A DNA stretch of 64,000 nucleotides from Rhodocollybia butyracea (lineage: Eukaryota > Basidiomycota > Agaricomycetes > Agaricales > Omphalotaceae): contig JADNRY010000007.1 of the NCBI GenBank assembly GCA_015501585.1, positions 558,001-622,000 of the forward strand. The letters are read 5' to 3'. Both the position numbers and the translations under genes were made by a program. The notes under the pieces are model-generated. The model had not been told where the DNA came from and did not search any database. It was given only the letters and a program-made list of their open reading frames with translations. Shown one piece after another: positions 9,420 to 21,875 of this stretch. The first letter of the stretch is position 1. Each line of letters begins with the position of its first letter.

Positions 9420-11656
9420 ATGTCGAGAATGTCGTCTCCCAACGGTAAAATGGACGTCGATAAATCGCCAAAACCAAAGTCGTCAGTCTCTCTAAAATTT
9501 TAGTCTGTAAAAATCTACTAAAAATATCCTTCAGTTCTCGTAATCATTCCACGGATACGCATCACACTCGCCGGTCTCACAGGTCTCCTTCCCGAGACAA
9601 AAGTGACAGGAAAGACAGGCGGCGCGATGACCGAAGACGTAGGAGTACAAGTCGCGATAGGCCTCGTTATGACAGAGACCGCTCTAGAGACAGATATCGC
9701 TCAAGGCGCCATGGAGATTCAGACCGCCATAGAGGCGAAAGTCGTCACAGTAGTCATCGTGATTATGACCGCGAGGATAGGCGAAGAAAAAGAGTCGATG
9801 ATGACGACTTGGATGCACCGGAACGCATGAAAAAAAAGAAAACCGACGACGACGACTCTGTAAAGTCCGCAGGCTCTGACCGTCGCAGGCGTCCTCGTGA
9901 TCCTAGGGATGAATTTGACGACGGTCCTCGCTACAGAGACCGCTATAGAGACGACAGACGTCGTCCTCGTGACGACGACAGACCTCCTCCTCCTCCTCGC
10001 GATGACAACAGACCTCCTCCCCCTCCTCATCGTTCTCCTTCCCCGCCCCCTCCTCCTCCCATCAGGTAAACTACATGACTTTGGTTATCGCTTATCATAC
10101 TCACGATTTACAGGCGTCCTTCTCCTACTTACGAGCAACCAGTTGATGAACCATACAATCCAGATGAACCGAAGGAAGACGACTCTGAAGCACGTTCTGT
10201 ATTTGTATCGCAACTTGCCGCAAGGCTAACTGCTAGAGATTTGGGCTACTTCTTCGAAGACAAACTTGGAGAAGGTACTGTCATGGATTCGCGAATTGTG
10301 ACTGACAGACTTTCTCGGCGTTCCAAGGGGTATGTTGTCTTGTTCTACCTATTGTGATAGTACTGATATTACCCGCAGTATCGGTTACGTGGAGTTTCGC
10401 TCTATCGACCTTGTGGAGAAAGCAATCAATCTGACAGGCACTGTTGTCATGGGTCTTCCTATCATGGTTCAGTTGACAGAGTCGGAGAGAAACAGGCTCC
10501 ATCCTGGCGACGGGTTCGTGCTTGATATTCCATGTTTGGTACGGAACTAACACCGCATATTTCCAGTAATCTCAACCTGCCTCCTGGCGTTAGCGCCCCT
10601 CACGGAGCTATGCAGTTCGTGTCTCGCCATCAGATTCCTCTCCTTTGCTGATTGTTGGTTTCAAGGCTTTATGTTGGCTCTTTGCATTTCAATCTCACAG
10701 AATCCGACATCAAGCAGGTATTTGAGCCCTTCGGGCCTCTTGAATTTGTCGACCTCCACAGGGATCCAATGACTGGCCGCAGTAAAGGTTATGCTTTCGT
10801 ACAGTATGTACCGCGGCTTTCAACCATAAACTGTTTTCTCACCTTTTTCCTAGGTACAAACGATCTGAAGATGCCAAAATGGCTCTGGAGCAAATGGAAG
10901 GCTTCGAACTCGCTGGCCGTACAGTAAGTAATCCCTAATGGGAGTTGTATCGTCGAGTAACGGTTTTTATTTGCAGCTTCGTGTCAATACAGTACATGAA
11001 AAAGGAACCGTCCGATACACCCAACAAGACACGCTAGATGAATCTGGAGGTGCGCCACCATTTTTTGACGCAGAAGCTACCTTTCTAACCTACTCCTAGG
11101 CGGTAATCTGAATGCAGCATCACGTCAGGCACTAATGCAGAAACTTGCTAGAATTGATGCGCCCCCTTCGCTCCCTGAGCCTTCGTAAGTATCACTTTCG
11201 TTCGAACTTTGTTGTTTATCTCAATTTTCTTTAGGCGGCCCAACATCCCTCAACAGGCGATGCAATCTCGTTCGGTGTTGTTGAAGAATATGTTCGATCC
11301 AGAAGAGTACATACTCCATCGTTCAAACTTTTTAGTGCTGTAGCTCATTAGTTTATTCTAGGGAAACGGAAAAGGACTGGGACAAGGACCTTGCCGATGA
11401 TGTCAAGGGCGAATGCGAAGAAAAGTATGGCCCAGTAGAAGCTATCAAGGTCGAAAAAGACACCCAGGTATGTGTCATTCCTTTATTCTACCGATGCTCT
11501 TCGAGCTGATGGACTTGTTAGGGCGAAATTTACGTTAAGTTCGACTCTATGGAAAGCGCGAAGAAGGCTGTTCAAGGCTTGAACGCACGGTGGTTTGGAG
11601 GAAAACAAGTGTCAGCCGCGTTCATCTCAGATGCGATTATGCAGGCTCATCAATAG
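9420..11656 (+). CDS. CC1-like splicing factor, three RRMs (RBM39/Rsd1 type)
   Basis: The protein starts MSRMSSPNGKMDVDKSPKPKS, then an RS/RD-rich region (exon 9536-10066) with DRDRSRDRYRSRRHGDS and a Pro-rich end, RPPPPPHRSPSPPPPPP. Three RNA-recognition motifs follow. RRM1 is VFVSQLAARLTARDLGYFF ... GIGYVEFRS. RRM2 is LYVGSLHFNLTESDIKQVF ... GYAFVQY. The C-terminal one is a UHM-type domain: VLLKNMFDPEEE, CEEKYGPVEAIKVE, GEIYVKFDSMESAKKAVQGL and WFGGKQVSAAFIS. This is the architecture of CC1-like factors such as human RBM39 and S. pombe Rsd1, which bridge U2AF/U2 snRNP proteins at 3' splice sites. The gene has about nine introns, including within each RRM. The final exon ends DAIMQAHQ. Confidence 0.93.
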
Positions 11657-12652
11657 GTTCTCTCGATGGACGCGCAACACGACGTGGATACCCTGGTATA
11701 CGTATGCGCCCGAAACTTGGAGAAAAGCTCAAAAACAAATCATCATTGAAAGGTCGACTTGCCATAGTTGACAGTTGTTCTTATTCTTTTTCCTTTTTTT
11801 TCTTGTGCAGGTACTAGACGATCAAATAATCCTCTTTCCAATTCCTCCATCCAGTTCATCTTTGCGTTTCATAACACACGTCGTACGTGTGGAGCGCCGG
11901 TACAGTAATGTTTAGGACATTTTACTTTTATACTGAATGTGAATATGAACAGATTTTTTGCCTGGCCCCTCATTTAGTCGGAAGTTGTTCCATCTTTGCG
12001 CATTTTTGAAACTCATTTGACATGGAACACAATTGTCTGTATAGATTTGCACAAATTGTTTGCATAAGGCTGCAAAAGGATTCTCTCATAATAAATGTGG
12101 TGTTTTGAAAATTAAGGATTTCGAAACATCACGTTGAATATTTCTCGCTTTGACCGATTCAAACTCTCTTGGAGAACGTGCATCAGAATATAATATGTAG
12201 TGTCTAAAGTAGAGAAAGGAGGGTGTATACACGTTATCATACGATAGTCCGGTGCATGTGGTGCATGTATATGTAAACGAAGTATAGACGAATATGGAGA
12301 GCAGGGGGTCATTTTGGATCGCGGAGGAAGCACTCTCGTAGCGCAAATGAGTACGTTGTAGAATATCGTTTACATGTAACGAAGCTGGGCGTACAAGTGA
12401 TAACGAACAAAGCGGAAAATAGGGTAAAGTCCTTTAGAGTATGCAATGGCGGGGGTCATAAACAATGGGTAAACAAGTTGATAAATGGATAAAAATGAAA
12501 GAGTCTACAACATGGTTGGGTAAGTCAGCAATGTCCATCACCCAAAACCAAAAAAACAGTAATACGATGCGGAAGGAAGAGCAGAGAGGCCGCATGAGCG
12601 GTCACATGCTCAAATTTTGACATGAAATGACTGAAGTCCCTCCCTACTAGCC
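11657..12652. other. Intergenic gap of about 1 kb
   Basis: This gap holds the 3' ends of the CC1-type gene and of the convergent membrane protein gene. The open frames here (12086-12346 and overlapping ones) are short, unconserved and AT-rich. I see no gene, RNA or repeat I can support. Confidence 0.55.
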
Positions 12653-14933
12653 CTACGATTCCAAACTACTCCTAACGCTTCGTGCACGGTCCAAGTCGGT
12701 CGCATTTCTGACTCCTAAAACGCCTCCGCCTCCAACGCGTTTCGAGTAATCCTCATGATCTCCAAAAATACTCGCGTCCTCTAGCCCCTCTCTTCCCGCT
12801 TTGACCCGAGCTTTAGTTATCCGGTTAGCTTGAAGCTGATCACCAACCGTGTTGTGGGAGTAGACAGACGAGGTATCATCGAAAACCTTTTTTGTCTCTT
12901 TTTGGGGTGCTCCAAGTCCCAGCAGGTCTTCATTAGGTTTGTTCGGGTGCCCAGCACTAGAAGCCAGTGGAGAGGGGGTACCAGAGGGCGAATCAATCAA
13001 TCGACGCGGATTTCGAGGGGGAGGCGTCGGAACTGTTCCGTCTCTACTACTTCCTGCAGTCGGAGGCTCGTCCTTGATCGCGTCTTCATTCAGCAAACCT
13101 TGACTGGCCCAGAAGGCGCCTAACAAGGGTTCGTAACTGCCCGCGCTCGCGTTGTGTCCATGGCCCTTCTCGCCCAAATTTGCACCTCCGCCAATACTTG
13201 GACCGGGGGAATGGCCTGGGACGGGGTTACCGTGTTCGGCGGTAGGAACGGGAATATATCCAGGTCCAGAACCAGGAGGATTATACGACGGTGAAGGTTG
13301 TCCAGCCGGCGCTGAAGGGGCCATAGGTACAGCGTAACCGTATTCTGCGTAGGGATTAAAGCCATTGCCGGTCGTGTTAGAAGGAGGACTATTAGCAGAG
13401 TCGAAGAAATAGGCCGAGTTTCCTTCCAGATAGATGACTAGACGATCGCTGACCCATTTCCAAAGCACCTCCACTACCTGCGGAGTGGTTCACGCTTCTG
13501 TTGGTCCCGAACGGATCGGGATCCGAATCTCTGTATCTCGTACCAGTACTTCCTGGCGGACCGTCATCTATGTCATCATCGAGTGCTCTCCGTGTAAACC
13601 CAGCGGCGGCTAGTGTTGCACTAACAGCAGTGTCATGTTCAATCCGAACCCTTCGTCTCCGACGGCGGACATAGAACAGCACAAATATGAGAATCGAGGT
13701 CACCTATGAAAATCTCAGCCATGTACACAAACGCGGAGATTGCTCCATACCGATAACCCGATAAGAACCGATACTCCAGCGACAGCAGCAGTGTTGCTGA
13801 AGAACCTGTGATGAAACACGCACGTCAGGTTGCAGAAATTTGACACACAAGGAAAGGAAAGGCAAATATAATGAAAGCATGCCACAGCGCGTAGAACATG
13901 ATATGCGCAGCTTAGATATGCATTGAACTTTCCAGAACAAACGTTATCGCACTGCAAACCCTGGGAATTAAAGGCGAAGAGAGGCCGTGGCAAGTGTCCA
14001 TAGCCGTGATGGCGTTGCAAAGTAATGTGGGATAAGGCGGGGGGGCAGAACGCCGCATATGCAGCCACAGTCCGGCGACATAGCCCGACAACAAAGGGAC
14101 AGCAAAAAAGAAAGAACAAACTTACGAGTTCCGTTGATTTGCATTGGAAGAGCTCAATGTTGGCGCGGGATTGGCACCAGTTGCAGTGATCGTGACTTCA
14201 ACGCCATCCGATGATGAAGTGAATATGCTGGTGAGGAGAGTTGGAGTGGAGGTCGTGGTGTGGCCGGAAGAATCTGTAGTTGTAACGAACACAGTGGTTG
14301 AAAAAGTTGTTCTGTGAAATGTATTGAGAACGAGAGGCTCCAACAATAGTGAATACTCACGTCGGTATGAACGCAGGAGTTGGACTCGGCGTAGTGGAGG
14401 TATCAGAAGACGTATCTGGTGAACTGGAAGAGGAAGAGGACGAAGAAGTCGAAGATGAGCTCGTTGAAGATGATGTAGAAGTGGTTGTCGTGGACGAGGA
14501 AGTAGTGGACGTAGTTGTGGATGATGTTGAAGTCGAAGTCGAAGTCGAAGTCGTCGTGGAGGTCGAGCTGGTTGTAGTTGTCGAAGAAGAACTGGTGGTC
14601 GTGGACAAAGACGTCGGAGGGCCACTCGGAGAATTAGGGTCTGAAGCCGGACCAGACTGGGAAGCGTTGCCGGACATCGAAGAGCTGGTCGAACTTATCG
14701 GAGAGCTAGTCGAAATCGGAGCTGAAGTCGCTGGAGCGCTGGCCGACGCTTCTTGTGACTGTGAAGCAGCTATGGAAGTGGCAGAAGCTGTCGGAGAAGC
14801 AGAATTAGTGACAATGTCAGTTGTCGACCCTGTAAAAGTATTTGAAGCTGAAAGACGCTGAATGCAATTGATGATTATTCAAAAAAAAATACTTACTATC
14901 ACTAGTTGATTGCTGGCGAAGACCTAATCCCAT
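12653..14933 (-). CDS. Ser/Thr-rich single-pass membrane protein (A)
   Basis: The reading starts at 14933 (MGLGLRQQSTSD) and runs into a mucin-like region with very long Ser/Thr tracts (14357-14860). A conserved-looking TTFSTTVFVTTTDSSGHTTTSTPT ectodomain end follows. One transmembrane helix spans an intron: NTAAVAGVSVLIGLS then VTSILIFVLFYV. It is followed by RRRRRR and a cytoplasmic tail of about 320 residues, Pro/Gly/Ser-rich, ending DLDRARSVRSSLES. The positive-inside rule puts the Ser/Thr-rich part outside. No cleavable signal peptide is found, so either it is a reverse signal-anchor protein or a first exon is missed. The layout recalls fungal wall-stress sensors (Mid2/Wsc), but no WSC or other known ectodomain is present. 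It is clearly related to the protein at 18709-21129. Confidence 0.78.
14357..14860 (-). repeat. Low-complexity Ser/Thr-coding tract
   Basis: Within membrane protein A, long runs of TCN/ACN/AGY codons encode almost pure Ser/Thr (for example TSTSTSTSSTTTSTTSSSTT). On the plus strand this produces an artefactual Glu/Val/Asp-rich frame. Such tracts are heavily O-mannosylated in fungal surface proteins and are prone to length change by slippage. Confidence 0.85.
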
Positions 14934-16149
14934 ATCCTCATTGCTGTTGTTCTCTTGCTATGTGCCAACAGAAATCCAGTAAGCACCGGGACTGTTGACT
15001 TGGTCGTTGAAGGAGAAGTAAACTGTAGCCGGGAAAAATGCGGGCAAACTGCGCCCAAAGGGCCAAAAGACGCACAGCCAATGCCGTCACTTTTGAATTT
15101 GAAACCTTGAAACTTTCAATACAAACTGCAGCTTTGCTGCCTTTGGTTAGGCTGTCTCTCTGTCTCAAACATTCATGAACTGCTCAGTTTCTAGGATGGG
15201 TTCAACAGAGACAAAACTTGACTCGTGCCGCCTCAAACAGCCTCAAACCCTACCAAACTTGGCTTAGCTCGGGCGTTCTGATAACAATCTCTTTCTGGGC
15301 AAAAGTTTTTTTCAAAAGTGCTAAAATCGTCGATGTCTACGCTGTCTACAGCCCACTGCTGGAACCCGCCACTCCACCTAAAGATCTCCCGAACATCAGT
15401 ACTTAGATGGCGATCCCTCAACACCATCTTGTGATCCTCTTTCGCTGTCAAATGTTGCAATCATGGATTCTACTCGAGCTTGTTTTCGAAAATGATTTTG
15501 ATTCACTGCCATGGGAAAGAAAACGGGTGTGTTTTTTTCACAAGTAGCTTTCTCAAAGTCTCGGTAAGTTCACTGCAGAGCAGCGGAGAGCAGTTATCTT
15601 GGTAGGGCGGAAGGAGCTTAATGAAATTTTTGAGGATAACTAAGAACTTGCTTCCTTCAAAGCTCCATCTACCCTTACTAATGTCAATGAGCGCTGCCGC
15701 CACCATCGAGCAAGCCACCGGCCCCCGGACCAAGTCTCGAAAATCGATGACCCATACTGAAACAAATGATTCCGGAGACTCACAAGGCCCATGTGTGCTT
15801 ACTTCTTATGGTCCGCTCTTAGTATATTGCAAGGTGGATTAACAGATCCAAAGGTTTTGACGTTGTTTGCCATCTACGAAGGCTTTTGGTGGATAATCCA
15901 ATTAGACTAACAATTTCCTCGTTGATCATCTCAAGTAGGATAAGGGCATGTTCCTTGAGATCCTTGTCAACATGACGAAAAGCTGCCACCGGGGGTGCTT
16001 CCCTCTTCGGTACTAAGTATCAAATTTTTCACTCCGGGCAAGAGTCTCCGAAACTGCTGTAAGCCTACGTACTTTACGGGGGAGGCACTTGTTCGATATA
16101 CTACTACTCCTTGGTATACTACCTTGTCAAACTCCACGTTCCAAGTGCA
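14934..16149. other. Intergenic gap of about 1.2 kb
   Basis: This is divergent promoter space between membrane protein A and the acyl-CoA oxidase-like gene. Open frames such as 15621-15842 and 15233-15460 show no family features and no convincing exon joins. Nothing else is supported. Confidence 0.5.
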
Positions 16150-18184
16150 ATGACCGGTACTCAAACTACTCGATATCCAGCCACACTGCACCTCGCCACT
16201 TCGCCTTTGTTCCGTAAACAAGATGATGGGCTCAGCGTCGTTGAACGCACCATCATCGCTTACAGGCGCGCAGAAGCTATTGGGGTTGCATACGGTAAGC
16301 TCGATATCTTTCTATTATTGCAGGTCAGTTCACTGACCCAGATAAAACCATATGGATACACTAGATCTGTCGACGAGCGATCTTCTTAACCTGACTCCAA
16401 AATTCTGGAAAATGCACGAGGACCCCATAATGGTTATGGATGGAGCGGCAACGACGTTGTTTACGACTCAATATAATCTTGTTGTGGGTACTATAGCGCA
16501 GTATGCGCGGGGAAGGAGGGATCTGGACGGGCTTCTCGATGATCTGTTGAAATATCGGAAAATGTGAGTAACTTTCGAGTTATCCGGCGGTGAGACCTGG
16601 CAAAGATTTACGTTGCCTACCCAGCGGTCAATTTTGCTTGACCGAACTTGGCCATGGTCTTGACGCAGCTAATCTGGAAACTACGGCAGTCATGCTTTCT
16701 GACGGAGGATTCGTGTTACATACACCACACTTGCAAGCATCGAAGTGAGTAAATTACTTGTCTTATCCTTGGACATACAGTTTACGAGATCTATCTTTAA
16801 AAGATATATGCCACCGACAGGGCCTATGCTCGGAAAACCATGCGTTGGAATTGTTTTCGCCCGATTGCTTGTTGCTGGTGATGACCACGGAGTCCGGGCA
16901 TTTGTTGTGACTCTCAATGATGGCTATAATATGAGCCTGGAATCACCACAAGGTAATTCCCCATGGGTTATCGAGTTTCTCAAGTCTCTGAAACATCATT
17001 AGGGTGCTACCATCTCGCGGAGGGACTAATCCCGTCGCTCACTGTATCACCGGATTTAATAAGGTCCTACTACCACCTAGTGCACTCCTAGGCTCAACAA
17101 AGAAACCAAAACACCCGCATGTGGACTTTAATCGTGCGATTGGGAGAGTATCGGTGGGATGCATGGCTTTGAGTCTCATTGGAGCATCATCCATAGAAAT
17201 ATACTGCGCTATTGGCGCCGCTTACAGCTCGCGGAGGACTATCGGCCCTCCCGAAAAGCGCATACCGATTTTGAATTTCAGAACTCAACAGATACCTATA
17301 CTCAACGGGATCGCGCACGCTTATGTTCTCAGAGCTTTTGGAAAATGGGCCAGGTCCAATTTTTGTGACCAGGATCTCGACCCGCGAATCAGATATGGAA
17401 TCGCTGCGTGCTCAAAGGTTGTTTCTGTGCAGCTTTCGCAAGGGGCTGCGATAGCAATTTCGGAAAGATGTGGTGCCCAAGGGCTTTTTGGTGTTAACCA
17501 GATGTCGCGAATGCATGTACGTTGGACTTGGTTGATCCATCCTTTCTTTCACTGATCTAACGCAGTCTGAAATGCGGGGAATTGCAATGGCGGAAGGGGA
17601 TATTTTAGGCTTATCTGTCCGTAAGTACAGTCCAGTCCAGTCCAGCTACAAGGTACCAACGAGATCTCTTGATAGGGTTGGCGATAGAACTTGGACTTGA
17701 CCGATATGTGTTGCCACAGTCAAAGTACCCCGATAATCTCCTGGCGCGTCACGAGAGATACCTCATGAAGGAGCTGAAGGAAGCGCTGCAGGCAACAACT
17801 CACAACCATAGAGGTGGCGATGTAGATCGCCAAATCCTGCCTAAATGCCAGGCCTTGATCGAGGCCATCGGTCATCGGATGGCCCACGACGCGGCTGTAG
17901 AAGCGGGCGTAATGCCGGAGCTGACTGACCTGTATGTCTGCAGTGTCGTCAAACTTGATTCTGCATGGTATTGTGAAACTGGAACTGCCAGTCGTCAGAA
18001 GCAAGCTGAGGCGGAAGTAGCAGCGTACGATGCTGTTCTTCCACACCTCTCGGCACTTGTTCAAGGTATGAATGTTTCACCGTATGTGACGGCGCCCATT
18101 GTATCGGATGAGGCTTGGGAGGCATACGTCTCTGAGCTGTCATATCAGGGCTCCGAAGCGGATTTGATTAGGGCTCGTCTCTGA
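16150..18184 (+). CDS. Acyl-CoA oxidase-like flavoprotein
   Basis: The start at 16150 gives MTGTQTTRYPATLHLATSPLF, followed by ERTIIAYRRAEAIG and LLNLTPKFWKMHEDPI, typical of the N-terminal helical domain of acyl-CoA oxidases. FCLTELGHGLDAANLETTA is the FAD/substrate-binding middle-domain signature. Then come HLQASK, GIVFARLLV, GGTNPVAHCITGFNKVLLPPSALLG and VSVGCMALSLIGASSIEIYCAIGAAYSSRR. The C-terminal oxidase domain contains GLFGVNQMSRMHSEMRGIAMAEGD. The enzyme should oxidise acyl-CoA to trans-2-enoyl-CoA with H2O2 release in peroxisomes. The C-terminus ...IRARL ends in ARL, which fits the PTS1 peroxisomal signal consensus. It is shorter than classical fungal Pox enzymes (roughly 550 rather than about 700 residues), so chain-length specificity is open. 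It lies between two related surface-protein genes without an obvious link to them. Confidence 0.85.
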
Positions 18185-18708
18185 AGTCGAAAGGTATCTG
18201 ATACCTGTGGAAATTCCAGGACAATAAATACGCATTATCGAGCTTTAGATTTCTCGGCTCTCAAAGAATACCAATGGATTGACTGTAGCGTAAATACCCT
18301 GATCAATGCTTTACTCATCAAAACGCTTTCTTCGCACTACGTTTCGACACTATACATCGGGGTCGTTTTCCGTTAGTACTCGAGGCTTGCTAGAGGCTGT
18401 CAGATAATATAAAATAGACATTCATGGCTGCCATCATCTTGAGTTTCATTGGCTGAGTCCTGACTCCATTCGGAGCTCACTGCTCAGAGCGTTAAATTCC
18501 CAAAACGGAGTAAGGTAGACATCGTGTACATGCATTCATACATCCATCCCCGGTTTGACAACTAAAGTAGCAGTGGCCATTAACAGGCGTCAATACAACA
18601 TAGTATTGCCCTTATGAGGAACAGCATATATATATATAAAAATACAGCAAAAGGTCGTATTACATTGATCCAGCGTTCGAAATCATTCAAGCAAACTCGT
18701 GGGTTACC
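18185..18708. other. Intergenic gap between convergent genes
   Basis: This is the 3' flank of the oxidase gene and of membrane protein B. The only distinct element is a short TA microsatellite near 18627-18638. No exon is recognised. Confidence 0.55.
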
Positions 18709-21129
18709 TTACTTAGCAGCGTTTGGAATACTATCCCGGCTAGGGCGGGGACGGACCTGCTCAGAAGAGAGAAAGTCAGGTTCAGACAAAAGTTTGCAAT
18801 TAATTCGCTTACATCAAGAAGTGTCCGCCTCATCACAATATCCTCTATGCTTTTTGATGCTGATTTAGGACGGGGCTGGGGGACCGGTTGGACAACAGCA
18901 AACGAGAGAGGGGCTACCTCATCAAGTGCCGACAGCCCACTCATAGAGCTGGGACTAGGTGACGATTCCCTCTCCAATTCGTCCGCGTTTCCATGCCCGT
19001 GCCCTGACAGAGAAGATGGAGGGGTGACTAGGCTGTGGTCTGTTATTATCTTGGACGGTGTTTCCCGTAATGAAGAACGTGCCGGACGGTGTGGGATTGG
19101 TGTTGCCACGAGAGGCGGAGAAGCTATGGCGGGAGCCGTAGGCTTGATACCGAACATATCGTCGAAAGGACCATCACCAGGGCTAACAGGACTCGGAGGA
19201 GCGTAATGGCCAGTAGCCGATGCTTCTGTCTTCCTCTGTTCAACGGGCTGGCTGGTCAAGTCGATGTCTTCATATACACTGGCATTATCGTTGGGAAGAG
19301 GCAAACTTGGGGGATAGATTGAAGGGCTCGACTGAGCAAATGAAGGTCGAGATTGCAGGGAAGGCCGGGCCTGGTGGACCGGTGGACTATTAGTAGTAAC
19401 CGCAAGGCCAATTGGATTATCCTCCCGGTGGCCGGGGTATAGATAATCATCGAACGGACTGATACGCGTCGCTTCCATGAGACCCAGAGAATTAGAAGGA
19501 ACAGTATCTCTAGGTGCGCGAAGGTCGTCATTCCGAGCAACGCTGTCCTCGACAGTGAAAAACGGGCGAGCCGTATGAGGGGATGACGTTTCGAAATGGT
19601 AGTAGTTATCATTCGGATTAAGGGAACGCATCGCAGGTGCGTCGCTGGGGCTTTCGAGCCCTGTGTCGGGAGCAGGTAGGCGTTTTTGGATGTTGTCGAT
19701 CCATTGGTGCCTCCTAGCATTTCTCCTGCGTCTGCGGCGACAGATTAAGAATGAGCAAATAGCCAGTGCACTGGCCAATATCCCAACAACTGTGAAAACT
19801 CCTGCTACCGCCCCTTCATTATGGAGGAATCTACGATGGTAGGTTAGATGAGCAAGTAGTAAACACGGACAAAGAAAAAAATTCACGATTTGTCGCTAGT
19901 GCCTTCTACAGCTGCGTTTGTCGGATTGGCCAAAATTGAGGTCCATGTTGTAAGGGCACCATTGGCTTCTGTGCTCGTAGAAACAAATGTGACCAAGGCT
20001 GGGAAAGAAACTTGGGTATGTCCGCTTGATACCGTGGTAATCCCAACAGGAGTTGATAAAGTAGAAGCAGGACCTTCTGTTATGGTACCCGTCACCGTTG
20101 AGCTTGGAGAAGTAACTACACGAACTGCACAGTGCCAGTGCCATGAACAAGAAAATCAGGATAGAAAGTATCATTTAGAATCAATGATTAGTACAAGTTC
20201 ATATTGCGTACCTGAAGTAGATCCAGCCTTACTCGGAGTACCTTGAACACCATCCGCGTTAGAGGTAGAGCTTGAACCTTTGCTTAAATTATTAGAAGAA
20301 ACCGGGAGGGTGTTCGAAGGGATAAGAATACCGTTAGCACTCGCTTTGGGTGAACTGGTGGAGTCACCGGGATTAGCGCTGGTGGTAGCTCCTGCTTGGG
20401 TCTTTGAAGTTGTGCTAGCAGCCGGTGATGAGGACGAATCGCCGACGTCAGTACGGCCTTGTGTGCTCGAAACAGAGGAAGACGAGCTGTGGGTGCTACT
20501 ACTACTAGCAATACTACTGCTGTTAGTACTCCCCGAAGTTGGGTCCGAGTCGTCGCCAGTTCCAGGTGAATGAGAAGCGGAAGGGGGAGCAGGCATACTG
20601 CATATGTGAAATCTCCCTCAGTTTTATTCAATGGCAGTGGTAGTTAAGAGATACTTACGTAGATCCAGAGGTTGATATTTCAGTAGTTGATGAAGAAGTC
20701 AGGGTACTATTAGATGTGGCAGCTTGGGGTGACGAAGATGCGGGTGACGCTACTACAAACGCGGACGATTGACCTCCAGTAGCAGAAGCGGGGGGCAAAG
20801 CTGATGTTACTGATGACTGATTCACTGAGGAGACGTCTGGGGCTACTACAGACGCGGAGGATTGGTTGGAACTGGGAAAATGCTGAAAAGAAGAGATCAA
20901 GTACACCAACCAAGTCGATCGAGGATAGATACTCACTATCGAGCTCGAGTTCGAAATGAGAGGAGTACTAGATATTAATTCTACGGGACAACATGTGAAT
21001 CAGCAATCGTCTTGGTATTATACTCGGGGAAGGTGCTGGCAGCGCCTTAACAGCGCTGATCGAACTAGACTAGAAATGGATGACGAAGGATGAGTGGTAC
21101 TTACTTGATTTCGAGGAAGCTACACCCAT
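18709..21129 (-). CDS. Ser/Thr-rich single-pass membrane protein (B)
   Basis: The likely start at 21129 reads MGVASSKS. Downstream exons encode a Ser/Thr/Ala-rich ectodomain (20171-20930: ASVVAPDVSSVNQSS, SSSIASSSSTHSSSSSVSST, GDSTSSPKASANG) and a VTGTITEGPASTLSTPVG membrane-proximal part. One transmembrane helix follows, GAVAGVFTVVGILASALAICSFLI, then CRRRRRRNARRHQWIDNIQKRL. The long cytoplasmic tail (about 330 residues) is Pro/Ser-rich with SPFDDYLYPG, VYEDIDLTSQP and DDMFGIKPTAP. A last intron leads to RPRPSRDSIPNAAK and a stop at 18709-18711. Layout, the AVAG/GVAG entry to the helix and the RRRRRR stop-transfer match protein A, so these are paralogs of a mucin-like surface protein. A fungal cell-surface sensor or adhesin role is inference. 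Exact 5' exon joins are uncertain. Confidence 0.75.
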
Positions 21130-21875
21130 CCTGGCTCTCAAAGTCCCAATCCACTAACCATGACCACTCAGCTTGCGAGAGTAAGAGTTTGAGCTGTGAG
21201 GTGGGAGGTAGGGATTCTAAATTGCCTTGGTTTTAGGTCCCATACGTGTCAGAACCTGCGGCCATGCGGCAAAATCTCGAGAGATAGCACGGGGAACCAT
21301 GGAGTCAGTTGATAAGCAGGTGTTCTCACTGCTATATGATAGCCAGTTGGTTCACGAGGAGCCATGTAAACAAAACATATGGATAGGTCAAAAAGAAAGC
21401 TCTGAGAAACCCAAGTCGGGACCATGTGAATTGTGATCAACATATGGGATTTATGATTAAGAAGTCCCAAAAACTCTAGTCTTTGCGAAGAAACGGCGAG
21501 AAGTCATAAGGAATGGGTCCGTAAATTGATTGATACATACAATATTATCCTGTAGATGAGACAACCATTATGCAAATGTAAGGTCTATAGACAGTATATG
21601 AATAGCGGAAGGAATGTGCTGCGGTCCTTGTCAGCAGGCAAACTTGCACGAAGCGAAATGTCACGTACACATGCGTAAAAATGCAATGGTGTGAGTAGCA
21701 GACGACTGTCGAGTCTGGATAGAAAATAAAGCGCATAAGAATAGTCGACAATCGAGATGGGGGTAGGGATAATGCAGAGTTGATGGTAGGCTGAAACGGC
21801 GTGAGAACTTATCATTAATTGGAGTGCGAATGGGAAGAACGGTCGTTGCACATACGATAGACAGATAGCGGCTTC
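21130..21875. other. Intergenic gap of about 750 bp
   Basis: Upstream region of membrane protein B and 3' region of the Rab gene. Open frames at 21545-21885 on the minus strand are read-through of the Rab 3' region in other frames. No independent gene is supported. Confidence 0.5.

Noticed and set aside
13715..14119. Minus-strand frame MFFLFCCPF... as extra exon of membrane protein A
   Set aside because: Splicing it out as one intron of about 320 nt joins NQRNS to FFSNTAAVAG in frame. Keeping it would interrupt the helix region.
14349..14861. Plus-strand frame rich in Glu, Val and Asp
   Set aside because: It is the reverse complement of Ser/Thr codon runs in membrane protein A. The composition is an artefact of the opposite strand.
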